A DNA stretch of 5,059 nt from Oscillibacter sp. CAG:241 (GTDB lineage Bacteria; Bacillota; Clostridia; Oscillospirales; Oscillospiraceae): the NCBI GenBank assembly GCA_000435975.1, contig FR884114.1, positions 142,628 to 147,686 on the forward strand. Direction: 5' to 3'. Below, one piece after another: positions 1 to 5,025 of the stretch. The notes below the pieces were generated by a model that was not told the DNA's origin, searched no databases, and worked only from the letters and a program-made list of their open reading frames with translations. The translations under genes were made by a program, and so were the position numbers. Numbering within the stretch: the stretch's first letter is position 1; each line of letters opens with the position of its first letter.

Positions 1-956
1 CGCGGGCAGCCCGCCGCGTCGGCGGGACCCCCCGCCATCAGCAGGCCGCCGCTGGTCTGTGGGTCGTACAGCAGGTCCTGCATGGTGCGGCTGACGTCTC
101 CCCGGACGGTGACGCCCTTCTGGGCGAAATCCCGGTTCCGGTATGCCCCGGCAGGAATCAGGCCCATGGCCGCCAGGTCCCAGGCCTCCGGGTGGAAGGG
201 GACGTTCCCGCTCTGGATATGGACGGTGCAGCCGCTGCCCTGGGCCATCTCGAAGCTGTGGCCCAGCAGGGCGAAGCCCGTCACATCGGTGCAGCTGTGG
301 ACCCGGTATTTCACCATAATGTCCCGGGCGGCACGGTTCAGGGTGGCCATCTGCCGGTAAATGCGGTCCATCACCGCCCCGCCGGCCAGCCCCGCCTTGG
401 CGGCAGTGGTCAGCACGCCCACGCCCAGGGGCTTGGTCAGCAGCAGCACGTCCCCGGGCCGGGCCCCGCTGTTGGTCAGGATGCGCCGGGGGTCCACGAA
501 CCCCGACACCGCCAGCCCATAAATGGGCTCCGCCCCGTGGATGGTGTGGCCGCCGGTGATGATGGCCCCGGCCTCATAGGCCTTGTCATACCCGCCCCGC
601 AGCAGCTCCTGCACCATGTCCTGGGTCATGGACTCCGGCAGGCACAGGATGTTCAGCGCCAGCTTGGGCTCCCCGCCCATGGCGTACACATCGCTGATGG
701 CGTTGGCCGCGGCGATCTGTCCATACAGGAAGGGATCGTCCACAATAGGCGGGAAAAAGTCCGTGGTCTGCACCAGGGCCGTGTGCTCGTCCAGATAATA
801 CACGCTGGCGTCGTCGGACTTGTCATAGCCCACCAGCAGCCGGGGGTCCGAATGGGTCCGGAACCCGTCCAGCAGCTTCGCCAGGGTTCCGGCGCCTACC
901 TTGGCTCCGCAGCCGGCACAGGCGGCCAGCTTCGTCAGCTTCACTTCTGTTTCCAT
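1..956 (-). CDS. selD: Selenide, water dikinase (selenophosphate synthase), 3' end cut by window edge
   Basis: Makes selenophosphate from selenide and ATP (releasing AMP and phosphate), the selenium donor for selenocysteine and selenouridine in tRNA; cytosolic. 318 codons are visible and the frame is open through base 1; family members run about 310-350 residues, so little is missing. The N-terminal catalytic loop reads LAACAGCGAK: Cys16 aligns with the catalytic Cys17/Sec of E. coli SelD and Lys19 with Lys20. ATP/Mg sites follow: SDDASVY (47-53), TTDFF (64-68), NAISDVYAMGG (85-95, Asp89), TGGHT (134-138), SCTDVTGFALLGH (221-233, Asp224) and DPQTSGGLL near 296-304. This is the AIRS/PurM-like fold. 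The start ATG at 956 has AGGAGG at 964-969, 7 bases upstream, which overlaps the stop codon of the preceding gene (968-970), so translational coupling is likely. It is a cysteine, not selenocysteine, form. Other sel genes may follow beyond base 1, but that cannot be seen here. Confidence 0.96.
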   Translation of the reverse strand, partial: METEVKLTKLAACAGCGAKVGAGTLAKLLDGFRTHSDPRLLVGYDKSDDASVYYLDEHTALVQTTDFFPPIVDDPFLYGQIAAANAISDVYAMGGEPKLALNILCLPESMTQDMVQELLRGGYDKAYEAGAIITGGHTIHGAEPIYGLAVSGFVDPRRILTNSGARPGDVLLLTKPLGVGVLTTAAKAGLAGGAVMDRIYRQMATLNRAARDIMVKYRVHSCTDVTGFALLGHSFEMAQGSGCTVHIQSGNVPFHPEAWDLAAMGLIPAGAYRNRDFAQKGVTVRGDVSRTMQDLLYDPQTSGGLLMAGGPADAAGCP

Positions 957-963
957 GGTCATT

Positions 964-969
964 CCTCCT
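964..969 (-). promoter_or_regulatory. Shine-Dalgarno site of selD overlapping upstream stop codon
   Basis: The minus strand reads AGGAGG seven bases before the selD ATG. Its first bases are shared with the TAG stop (970-968) of the membrane protein gene. A ribosome terminating there sits directly on the selD initiation site, so the two genes are probably translationally coupled. Confidence 0.8.
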
Positions 970-1600
970 ATCCCAATAGCCGTCCCAGGCCCACAAATAT
1001 ACAGCCCAGGGCGAAAAACGCCGCCAGCACCGCCGCCACGCTGAGGCAGAACCTTTTGGGGCCCAGCTTTTCCAGGTCCATAAACGGGTATGGATACAGC
1101 AGTCTGGTGTGGCCGATGGGCTTGCCCGTCCGGGCCCGCAGCATGGCATACGCAAAGTATGCCAGGGGCAGCACCAGCCACCACACGGCGGACAGCACCG
1201 TCAGCCCGGACCTATCGCCCCACAGCACCCACTGCATCACCACCAGCCACGGCGTTCCATAGTGGACGCACAGGTTCCCAAAGCTGCCGCCGAAGTCGGC
1301 AAATTTTTGCCCCCGTCGCCTGGCGTCCGGCACCAGCACAAAGTGATACACCAGGTGCGTTACATAGATGCACAGGGTCATGGCCAGGGCCACGGTGCTG
1401 CCGGTCAGCAGCCGCCGCACCCCGCCCTCCGGGACGATAGCCAGCGCCAGTTCGTATAAAAGCACCGCCAAATTGCTGAGATTCGTATAAAAGCAGAACA
1501 TCCCGGCCCGGATGTGCCCCGTTTGCGGCAGGGTGGAGTGCAGCAGCAGCCCCAAAGCCCCCAGCAGGAAAATTCCCGCCGCAGAAAGACGCAGTCCCAT
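968..1600 (-). CDS. Pr6Pr-family multi-pass membrane protein
   Basis: An integral membrane protein of 210 residues with about six hydrophobic segments: roughly 5-21, 33-57, 66-90, 112-127, 132-154 and 185-207. Family-like motifs are FYTNLSN (37-43) in segment 2, the histidine-containing VHYGTPW (112-118), the WWLVLPLAYFAYA run (140-152) and LYPYPFMD (168-175). This pattern is what I know as the Pr6Pr membrane protein family (related to FAR-17a/AIG1-like proteins); its biochemical role in bacteria is not established, so no reaction is assigned. I chose ATG at 1600 because AGGAGG (1608-1613) lies 7 bases upstream. A GTG at 1606 would give two more residues but would sit only 1 base from that site. 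The gene starts 2 bases after the nfo stop and ends 11 bases before selD, so it is inside the operon. Confidence 0.8.
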   Translation of the reverse strand: MGLRLSAAGIFLLGALGLLLHSTLPQTGHIRAGMFCFYTNLSNLAVLLYELALAIVPEGGVRRLLTGSTVALAMTLCIYVTHLVYHFVLVPDARRRGQKFADFGGSFGNLCVHYGTPWLVVMQWVLWGDRSGLTVLSAVWWLVLPLAYFAYAMLRARTGKPIGHTRLLYPYPFMDLEKLGPKRFCLSVAAVLAAFFALGCIFVGLGRLLG

Positions 1601-1607
1601 GCTCACC

Positions 1608-1613
1608 CCTCCT
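1608..1613 (-). promoter_or_regulatory. Shine-Dalgarno site deciding the membrane-protein start
   Basis: AGGAGG on the minus strand lies inside the last codons of nfo. Spacing is 7 bases to ATG at 1600 but only 1 base to the in-frame GTG at 1606, so the ATG is the better start. The position implies coupling to nfo translation. Confidence 0.7.
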
Positions 1614-2301
1614 CCGCCAGCTGCCGCAGCAGCCGGATCTCCGCCGCGTACCCCGGCAGGTCGTTGGGCGTTTCCAGCACCATGGGCAGGCCCCGCAGCG
1701 CCGGATGATTCACCACCCGCCGGATGGCCTCCAGGGGCATGGCGCCGCCCAGCAGCACGGCGTGCCGGTCCTTGTGGCTGCCGCAGGGGTTCAGACTGTT
1801 GTTCAGGTGTACTGCCCGCAGCCGGTCCAGGCCGATGACCCGGTCAAACTCCGTCAGCACGCCGTCCAGATCGCCGCAGATGTCGTACCCGGCGTCCCAC
1901 ACATGGCAGGTGTCCAGGCAAACCCCCACCGGCAGGGCCACCCGATCCATGATCTCCCGCAGCTCCCGGAATTGCCCGCCGAGCTCCGTGCCCTTCCCGG
2001 CCATGGTCTCCAGCAGCACCGTGGTCCGCTGCTCCGGCCGCAGCACCGCATTGAGCGTCTCCGCGACCTGCCGGATACCCGTCTCCGTACCCTGGCCCGT
2101 GTGGCTGCCCGGGTGGAGATTGTAATAGTTCCCCGGCAGGTGCTCCAGGCGGTCCAGGTCATCCGCCATGGTCTGAACGGCAAACTCCCGGGTCCGGGGC
2201 TCCTTGGAGCAGGGATTGATGGTATACGGCGCGTGGGCCACCAGCGGCCCGAAGCCGTGATCCGCCAGCAGCTGCCGCAGCGCCGCCGCATCGGCGGGGG
2301 C

Positions 2302-2369
2302 CATGGCCCTGGCCCGGCTGCGCGGGGGGTTCCGGCATGGCCCTGGCCCGGCTGCCCCGGGGATTCCGG
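2302..2369. repeat. 34-bp imperfect tandem duplication inside nfo
   Basis: Two adjacent 34-bp units, 2302-2335 and 2336-2369, match at 31 of 34 positions. The first 20 bases of each unit on the plus strand (2302-2321 and 2336-2355, catggccctggcccggctgc) are identical; the three differences lie in the 14-base remainder. Because 34 is not a multiple of 3, the extra unit moves nfo out of frame. Each unit carries one ATG on the minus strand (2338-2336 and 2304-2302), in different frames. Confidence 0.93.
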
Positions 2370-2481
2370 GTGAAGAACTGAAACGTATTGGCCCCCAGGG
2401 ACAGCGCCGTCCGGCCCATAGCCAGAAAGCCCTCCGATGCAGACAGGTGGCATCCTGCGTACAGCATCCCGCCGCCTCCTC

Positions 2482-2946
2482 TCACAGGCGGAAGGCGGCG
2501 CAGTCCACCTTCCCGTCCTCTAAGGTGATGACCCCATAGGTCCGCCGGGGACTGGGCCCGATGCACCCGGGATTCATCACCCAGAAATCGCCGCTGCGGT
2601 CCACCAGCGGCTGGTGGGTGTGGCCGAACAGCAGGATATCCGCCCCGCACTCCCGGGCGGCGTATATGGCCGCCATGGGGCCGGACTTCACATGCCGGGT
2701 GTGGCCGTGCATCATCAGGATGCGGACGCCGCCCAGCTCCGTCAGCCGCTCCGGCTGGTCCGCGCTGCCATAGTCGCAGTTGCCGGGCACCCCCAGCAGC
2801 GGGATCCGGGGATACAGCCGCCCCAGCCGGTCCGCGTCCCGGGCGCAGTCCCCCAGATGGAGGATGGCCTGGGGCTGCACCAGCTCCACGCACTGCTGCA
2901 TAGGGTCCACGCACCCGTGGGAATCGGATAAAACCAGTATACGCAT
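2482..2946 (-). CDS. YfcE/MJ0936-type metallophosphoesterase
   Basis: A small cytosolic calcineurin-like phosphoesterase of 154 residues, the usual size for the YfcE/MJ0936 family, which hydrolyses phosphodiesters using a two-metal (often Mn) centre; the physiological substrate is not known. The complete metal-binding set is visible in order: DSH (Asp8, His10), GD (Asp33), GNCD (Asn56), HGHT (His80) and GHTH (His109, His111). NPGCIGPSPRR near residues 124-134 is the normal C-terminal motif. The ATG at 2946 has AAAGGG 8 bases upstream and lies about 25 bases from the predicted transcription start, making this the first gene of the minus-strand operon. Its TGA (2482-2484) is 14 bases from the nfo ATG, and the ribosome site for nfo sits directly after it. 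It could be annotated as yfcE, but orthology to the E. coli gene is not shown. Confidence 0.92.
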   Translation of the reverse strand: MRILVLSDSHGCVDPMQQCVELVQPQAILHLGDCARDADRLGRLYPRIPLLGVPGNCDYGSADQPERLTELGGVRILMMHGHTRHVKSGPMAAIYAARECGADILLFGHTHQPLVDRSGDFWVMNPGCIGPSPRRTYGVITLEDGKVDCAAFRL

Positions 2947-2978
2947 AGCACATACCCTTTCAACGCTTGTTTTCCGTT

Positions 2979-3007
2979 ATTTTACCACACCTTCCCGGGG
3001 ATTTCCA
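2979..3007 (-). promoter_or_regulatory. Predicted sigma-A promoter for the left operon
   Basis: On the minus strand TGGAAA (3007-3002, four of six consensus) is followed after 17 bases by TAAAAT (2984-2979, five of six), with TGG directly upstream of the -10, an extended -10 form. Transcription would start near 2972, giving a leader of about 25 bases before the phosphoesterase ATG. No other promoter was seen in the short gaps of the operon. Confidence 0.6.
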
Positions 3008-3020
3008 GTCTCCCCCGTCT

Positions 3021-3050
3021 TTGCGGAAAACCGTTTTTCCGCTTCCGCAA
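3021..3050. promoter_or_regulatory. Nested inverted repeat between divergent promoters (possible operator)
   Basis: GCGGAAAA (3023-3030) is the perfect complement of TTTTCCGC (3035-3042) across a 4-base spacer. The overlapping TTGCGGAA (3021-3028) is the perfect complement of TTCCGCAA (3043-3050). One left arm therefore has two alternative right arms. No T-run follows on either strand, so it is not a terminator. Its place just outside the -35 boxes of two divergent promoters suits a regulator binding site, but no regulator is known. Confidence 0.35.
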
Positions 3051-3063
3051 TTCAGAGAAAATG

Positions 3064-3092
3064 TTGACTTTCCCTCGCGAATATGTTATATA
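3064..3092 (+). promoter_or_regulatory. Predicted sigma-A promoter for the lipoprotein pair
   Basis: TTGACT (3064-3069, five of six) is followed after 17 bases by TATATA (3087-3092), with TG one base upstream (3084-3085), an extended -10 element. The surrounding stretch is AT-rich, unlike the rest of the window. A further TATAAT at 3104-3109 lacks a matching -35. Transcription would start near 3099 and leave an unusually long leader of about 215 bases before the first gene. Confidence 0.7.
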
Positions 3093-3145
3093 TAATTTAA
3101 CGGTATAATTGTAAAATAGTATGTTTTATGGAAAGGGCGCGTTTT

Positions 3146-3241
3146 ATGCGTATCGAATCATTCAATTTTGCAGGTAATTCCGCCCATGGAGCCCGTGTAG
3201 TTTGGGCAAGATGTACCCAAACGCTTTCCCCGGGCGCATAG
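3146..3241 (+). CDS. Possible 31-residue leader ORF
   Basis: An ATG at 3146 follows GAAAGGG (3131-3137) by 8 bases and opens a 31-codon frame (starting MRIESFNFAGNSAHG) that stops at TAG 3239-3241. An in-frame ATG at 3128 would add six residues. The peptide matches no family I recognise. Its stop lies inside the left arm of the hairpin at 3233-3270, which would let translation of the leader disturb that structure. It could equally be a chance ORF: a stretch this short is expected by accident, and no comparative evidence is available. Confidence 0.22.
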   Translation: MRIESFNFAGNSAHGARVVWARCTQTLSPGA

Positions 3242-3280
3242 ACGGCTGCGCCGTATTCCGTCTGTGCGCCTGCCGCAGCC
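3200..3280 (+). promoter_or_regulatory. Structured 5' leader of the lipoprotein operon: two hairpins, possible pseudoknot
   Basis: Hairpin 1: a 7-bp stem GTTTGGG (3200-3206) with CCCAAAC (3216-3222) around a 9-base loop. Hairpin 2: a 13-bp stem, 3233-3245 with 3258-3270, with a single internal U-G pair and a 12-base loop. Part of that loop, CTGCG (3246-3250), is complementary to CGCAG (3274-3278) just 3' of the stem, the geometry of an H-type pseudoknot. The alternative helix 3244-3250 with 3274-3280 has 7 bp. There is no U-run, so it is not a plain terminator. It ends about 20 bases before the AGGAGG at 3301. It matches no riboswitch class I recognise. Confidence 0.4.
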
Positions 3281-3314
3281 CATACGGTCAAAATCAGATC
3301 AGGAGGTAACGAGC

Positions 3315-4055
3315 ATGAAAAAATTTCTATCCGCGCTTTTAGCGGCGGTTCTGCTGCTGTCTGCAACCGCCTGCGCGGCCCACGAGCCCGTTCTGCCCCC
3401 CAGCCGGTGGGGGGAGGGAGAGGCCAAAGGAATGCTTCCCCACACCTACTCCCTGTCGGAGGCCTATGACGCCGCAGAGGTGGTTGCCCTTGTTACGGTG
3501 GGGGATTGGCTGGAGGAGGAGCTGATCACCGGGCGAACCTTTTTCCGGACAACGGTCCAAAAAGTGTACAAGGGGGATATCCCCCATGAGTTTGTCCTGG
3601 CCCAGGAGGGCTGCTCCACCTGGACCTACCGAAATTATCCCGTATTCACCTATGGCAATCAGCTGCTGCTGTTCTTGATCAAATACGATGTGTCCATGTA
3701 CCGGGATACCTACGACCTGGTGGAGTATCCGGACGCCTATGAGCTGATAAACACGTATTCCACGGTGATGTATGTGCCCCAGGACGACAGCGGCATGTCC
3801 TACGTTCTGGACGCCCTGGGCATGATGACCCAATGGAGTCAGATCAATCAGCCCGCCGATTGCCCGGCCGTTGCGCACCCGGGGCAGGAGCAGCTTCTTC
3901 AGATCAGGGACAATCTGACAAAGCAGGACCCGGTTCTGGCTGCCATTGCGCCCTCCCAGGCCGACCCGGACCGGCCGGTTGCGTCCTCCGGCGACCTCTA
4001 TCGTCTGACCGACCTGGAGGACTATTTCGCGCGCCTGTCCGCCGATTATACATAA
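3315..4055 (+). CDS. Predicted secreted lipoprotein of unknown family (paralogue A)
   Basis: 246 residues. The signal peptide has KK at 2-3, a hydrophobic core at about 4-16 and SATAC, with Cys20 the probable lipidation site (Ala rather than Leu at -3, so a slightly weak lipobox). The mature part starts AAHEPVLPPSRWGE. I do not recognise the family. Shared with the next gene are SxAYDAA (48-54), VTVGDW (60-65), a V-KVYKGD element (81-88), GCS (99-101), NYPVF (107-111), a hydrophobic LLLFL (117-121), DPVL and a C-terminal LEDYF. The pattern of a strand, YKGD, then a Gly/Cys turn and G-x-LLLFL resembles secreted OB/NTR-like domains, but that is a guess. I chose ATG 3315 because AGGAGG (3301-3306) is 8 bases upstream; an upstream in-frame GTG at 3264 would spoil the signal peptide and lies in the leader hairpin. 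It is the first gene after the promoter at 3064. Confidence 0.85.
   Translation: MKKFLSALLAAVLLLSATACAAHEPVLPPSRWGEGEAKGMLPHTYSLSEAYDAAEVVALVTVGDWLEEELITGRTFFRTTVQKVYKGDIPHEFVLAQEGCSTWTYRNYPVFTYGNQLLLFLIKYDVSMYRDTYDLVEYPDAYELINTYSTVMYVPQDDSGMSYVLDALGMMTQWSQINQPADCPAVAHPGQEQLLQIRDNLTKQDPVLAAIAPSQADPDRPVASSGDLYRLTDLEDYFARLSADYT
3337..3416 (+). repeat. 80-bp identical block, copy 1 (signal peptide/lipobox of paralogue A)
   Basis: Identical base for base to 4110-4189, a separation of 773 bases. It covers codons 8-34 of paralogue A: most of the hydrophobic core, the lipidated Cys20 and the following 14 residues. Identity stops abruptly at both ends (C versus G at 3336, G versus A at 3417). Confidence 0.97.
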
Positions 4056-4072
4056 AGAGAGGAAGGTTCACC

Positions 4073-4756
4073 GTGAACAGATCATTTTTGCGGCCAGGGA
4101 TTTCTTTTGTTTTAGCGGCGGTTCTGCTGCTGTCTGCAACCGCCTGCGCGGCCCACGAGCCCGTTCTGCCCCCCAGCCGGTGGGGGGAGATGCAGATCCG
4201 GTCCATGTTTGAGCGCTATTATTCCATTTCCGACGCCTTTCAGGCGGCAGACGCCGTGGCCCGTGTCACGGTGGGCGACTGGCAGGGAGAGGACCTGCAC
4301 AACTGGGTCACGTTCTTCGATGCGGACGTTCAGGAGTCTTATAAAGGGGACCTTCCCCGGCACTTTACCCTGGTGCAGGGCGGCTGCTCAGAGGCATCCT
4401 CTCCCAACTACCCCTTGTTTATAAACGGAACCGAGCTTTTGGTTTTCCTGAAGGATTATGACGGCAGCGGGGAAAAATATCACCCCATCACCGATTACAA
4501 TACGGTGCTGTATGCCGTGTATGATGAAAACGGCCACCGGTATTTTCTGGACAGCTTCGGGACCATGAGCGCTCAGGATACCCTTACACCCGGCAGGACC
4601 ACGCTGGACAGCACACAGCTTGCGGAAATGACGGCGGATACCGATCCGGTGCTGGCCGAGGCGATTTCCTCCCAGGCCAAGGACTGCGACGGTAGCTGCT
4701 GCGCTTACGCGGAATCCGCCCTGGAGGACTATTTCTCCGATCTGGCAAAGCAATAA
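4073..4756 (+). CDS. Predicted secreted lipoprotein of unknown family (paralogue B)
   Basis: 227 residues from GTG at 4073, preceded by AGGAAGG ending 6 bases upstream; it begins 17 bases after paralogue A stops, so the two are co-transcribed. The signal peptide has Arg3 and Arg7, a hydrophobic core at about 10-21, and Cys25 as the likely lipidated residue. The mature protein shares with A the opening AAHEPVLPPSRWGE, VTVGDW (65-70), SYKGD (89-93), GGCS (103-106), NYPLF (112-116), ELLVFL (121-126), DPVL and LEDYF. Outside the signal region the two are related but clearly diverged, about a third of residues identical by eye, and B is 19 residues shorter. B alone has a cysteine-rich DCDGSCC near its C-terminus. 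Function is unknown; membrane-anchored, outward-facing location is inferred from the lipobox. Confidence 0.85.
   Translation: MNRSFLRPGISFVLAAVLLLSATACAAHEPVLPPSRWGEMQIRSMFERYYSISDAFQAADAVARVTVGDWQGEDLHNWVTFFDADVQESYKGDLPRHFTLVQGGCSEASSPNYPLFINGTELLVFLKDYDGSGEKYHPITDYNTVLYAVYDENGHRYFLDSFGTMSAQDTLTPGRTTLDSTQLAEMTADTDPVLAEAISSQAKDCDGSCCAYAESALEDYFSDLAKQ
4110..4189 (+). repeat. 80-bp identical block, copy 2 (signal peptide/lipobox of paralogue B)
   Basis: Second copy of the block at 3337-3416, in the same orientation and the same codon phase (codons 13-39 of paralogue B). The flanks encode different residues, so only this segment is homogenised. Confidence 0.97.
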
Positions 4757-4800
4757 GGCTTGATAGCGATCGCGCCCCATCCCGCCGAATAAAAAAGCAC

Positions 4801-4832
4801 CCGCCCGCCGGACCTCCGGCAGGCGGATTTTT
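4801..4832 (+). terminator. Intrinsic terminator after the lipoprotein pair
   Basis: A GC-rich hairpin pairs 4801-4812 with 4815-4826 (12 positions, one C-A mismatch; the innermost pair opens to give a 4-base loop), followed by A and five Ts at 4828-4832. A run of six A at 4791-4796 on the other side gives a U-run on the minus strand, so it may work in both directions. It lies 44 bases after the stop of paralogue B. Confidence 0.8.
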
Positions 4833-4856
4833 GCGTGGATATGAAGCGTTTGTAAT

Positions 4857-4885
4857 GCGGCCCGCTGAGGGCAGCGGGCCCTACG
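4857..4885. repeat. Short palindromic interspersed element, copy 1
   Basis: GGCCCGCT (4859-4866) pairs perfectly with AGCGGGCC (4873-4880) around a 6-base interior, followed by CTACGG. The layout GCTGAGG in the middle and CTAC after the right arm is shared with the element at 4951-4979. Confidence 0.55.
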
Positions 4886-4950
4886 GACGTTTACAGGCGG
4901 CCCCACTGTATGGGCGTTGGCTCTGCCCCGCCCGAACCTGCCGGGGTTGA

Positions 4951-4979
4951 CGCGGGCCGCTGAGGACGTCGGCCCCTAC
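4951..4979. repeat. Short palindromic interspersed element, copy 2
   Basis: GGGCCG (4954-4959) pairs with CGGCCC (4970-4975). It has the same GCTGAGG centre and trailing CTAC as the element at 4857-4885, but with a shorter stem, so it looks like a degenerate relative. Confidence 0.5.
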
Positions 4980-4982
4980 TTG

Positions 4983-5025
4983 GCTCTCCCTCTGGGAGAG
5001 CTGTCGGCGCAGCCGACTGAGAGGG
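4983..5025. repeat. Double-hairpin interspersed repeat (CTCCCTCTGGGAG type)
   Basis: Two consecutive perfect stems: GCTCTCCC (4983-4990) with GGGAGAGC (4994-5001), then GTCGGC (5003-5008) with GCCGAC (5012-5017), ending TGAGAGGG. From memory, this 'CTCCCTCTGGGAG-CTGTC-...-GACTGAGAGGG' layout recurs between genes in gut Clostridia, with the second stem varying from copy to copy. Dispersal in this genome cannot be checked from one window. Confidence 0.6.

Larger units (their letters stand above)
1603..2467 (-). pseudogene. nfo: Endonuclease IV (AP endonuclease) gene broken by a 34-bp duplication frameshift
   Basis: Endonuclease IV cuts DNA 5' to abasic sites in base excision repair, using a trinuclear zinc centre in a TIM barrel. 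The true start is ATG 2467, with AGGAGG ending 9 bases upstream. It encodes GCHLSASEGFLAMG (5-18) and GANTFQFFTRNPRG (25-38), the typical family N-terminus. After residue about 44 the frame is lost and runs out of frame to a stop near 2159. The remainder continues in another frame from 2304 to the TGA at 1603-1605. That downstream part (233 residues if read from ATG 2304) carries all nine expected zinc ligands: His24, His64, Glu99, Asp131, His134, His166, Asp179, His181 and Glu211, in HAPYTIN, LHPGSH, LLET, CLDTCH, HLNNS, SHKDRHA and LETPN. Deleting one 34-bp unit restores about 276 residues, normal for the family. Initiation at 2304 is possible but lacks a good ribosome site and would drop the first barrel strand and an N-terminal DNA-binding loop. 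The gene may therefore be inactive, variable, or affected by an assembly error. Confidence 0.85.

Noticed and set aside
901..915. Selenocysteine codon in selD
   Set aside because: The catalytic position is TGC (Cys16), not TGA, so no recoding is needed in the visible part.
192..1262. Long plus-strand open frame (356 codons) opposite selD and the membrane protein gene
   Set aside because: Antisense to selD and the Pr6Pr gene; low-complexity His/Gln/Gly/Pro composition typical of the complement of GC-rich coding DNA, and it spans the boundary between two well-supported genes.
1705..2373. Plus-strand open frame of 222 codons opposite nfo
   Set aside because: Mirrors the nfo coding sequence; the minus strand encodes conserved endonuclease IV motifs, so this is a shadow.
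2159..2953. 264-codon minus-strand frame through the phosphoesterase and the start of nfo
   Set aside because: Only its segment from 2467 to about 2336 is real (N-terminus of nfo). The rest is out of frame with the phosphoesterase and with the catalytic part of nfo.
3233..3270. Hairpin as an intrinsic terminator or attenuator
   Set aside because: The 13-bp stem is strong but is followed by TGCCGCAGCC with no T-run, so simple intrinsic termination is not supported.
3264..3314. Upstream GTG start for paralogue A
   Set aside because: It would add 17 residues ahead of a perfect signal peptide, and its start lies within the leader hairpin; the ATG at 3315 has an ideal AGGAGG.
3097..3366. 89-codon minus-strand frame across the leader and start of paralogue A
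   Set aside because: It overlaps a promoter, a hairpin and a signal peptide on the other strand, has no good ribosome site, and matches no known protein.
4388..4906. 172-codon minus-strand frame opposite paralogue B
   Set aside because: It runs across the terminator and antisense to the conserved lipoprotein; no supporting motif.
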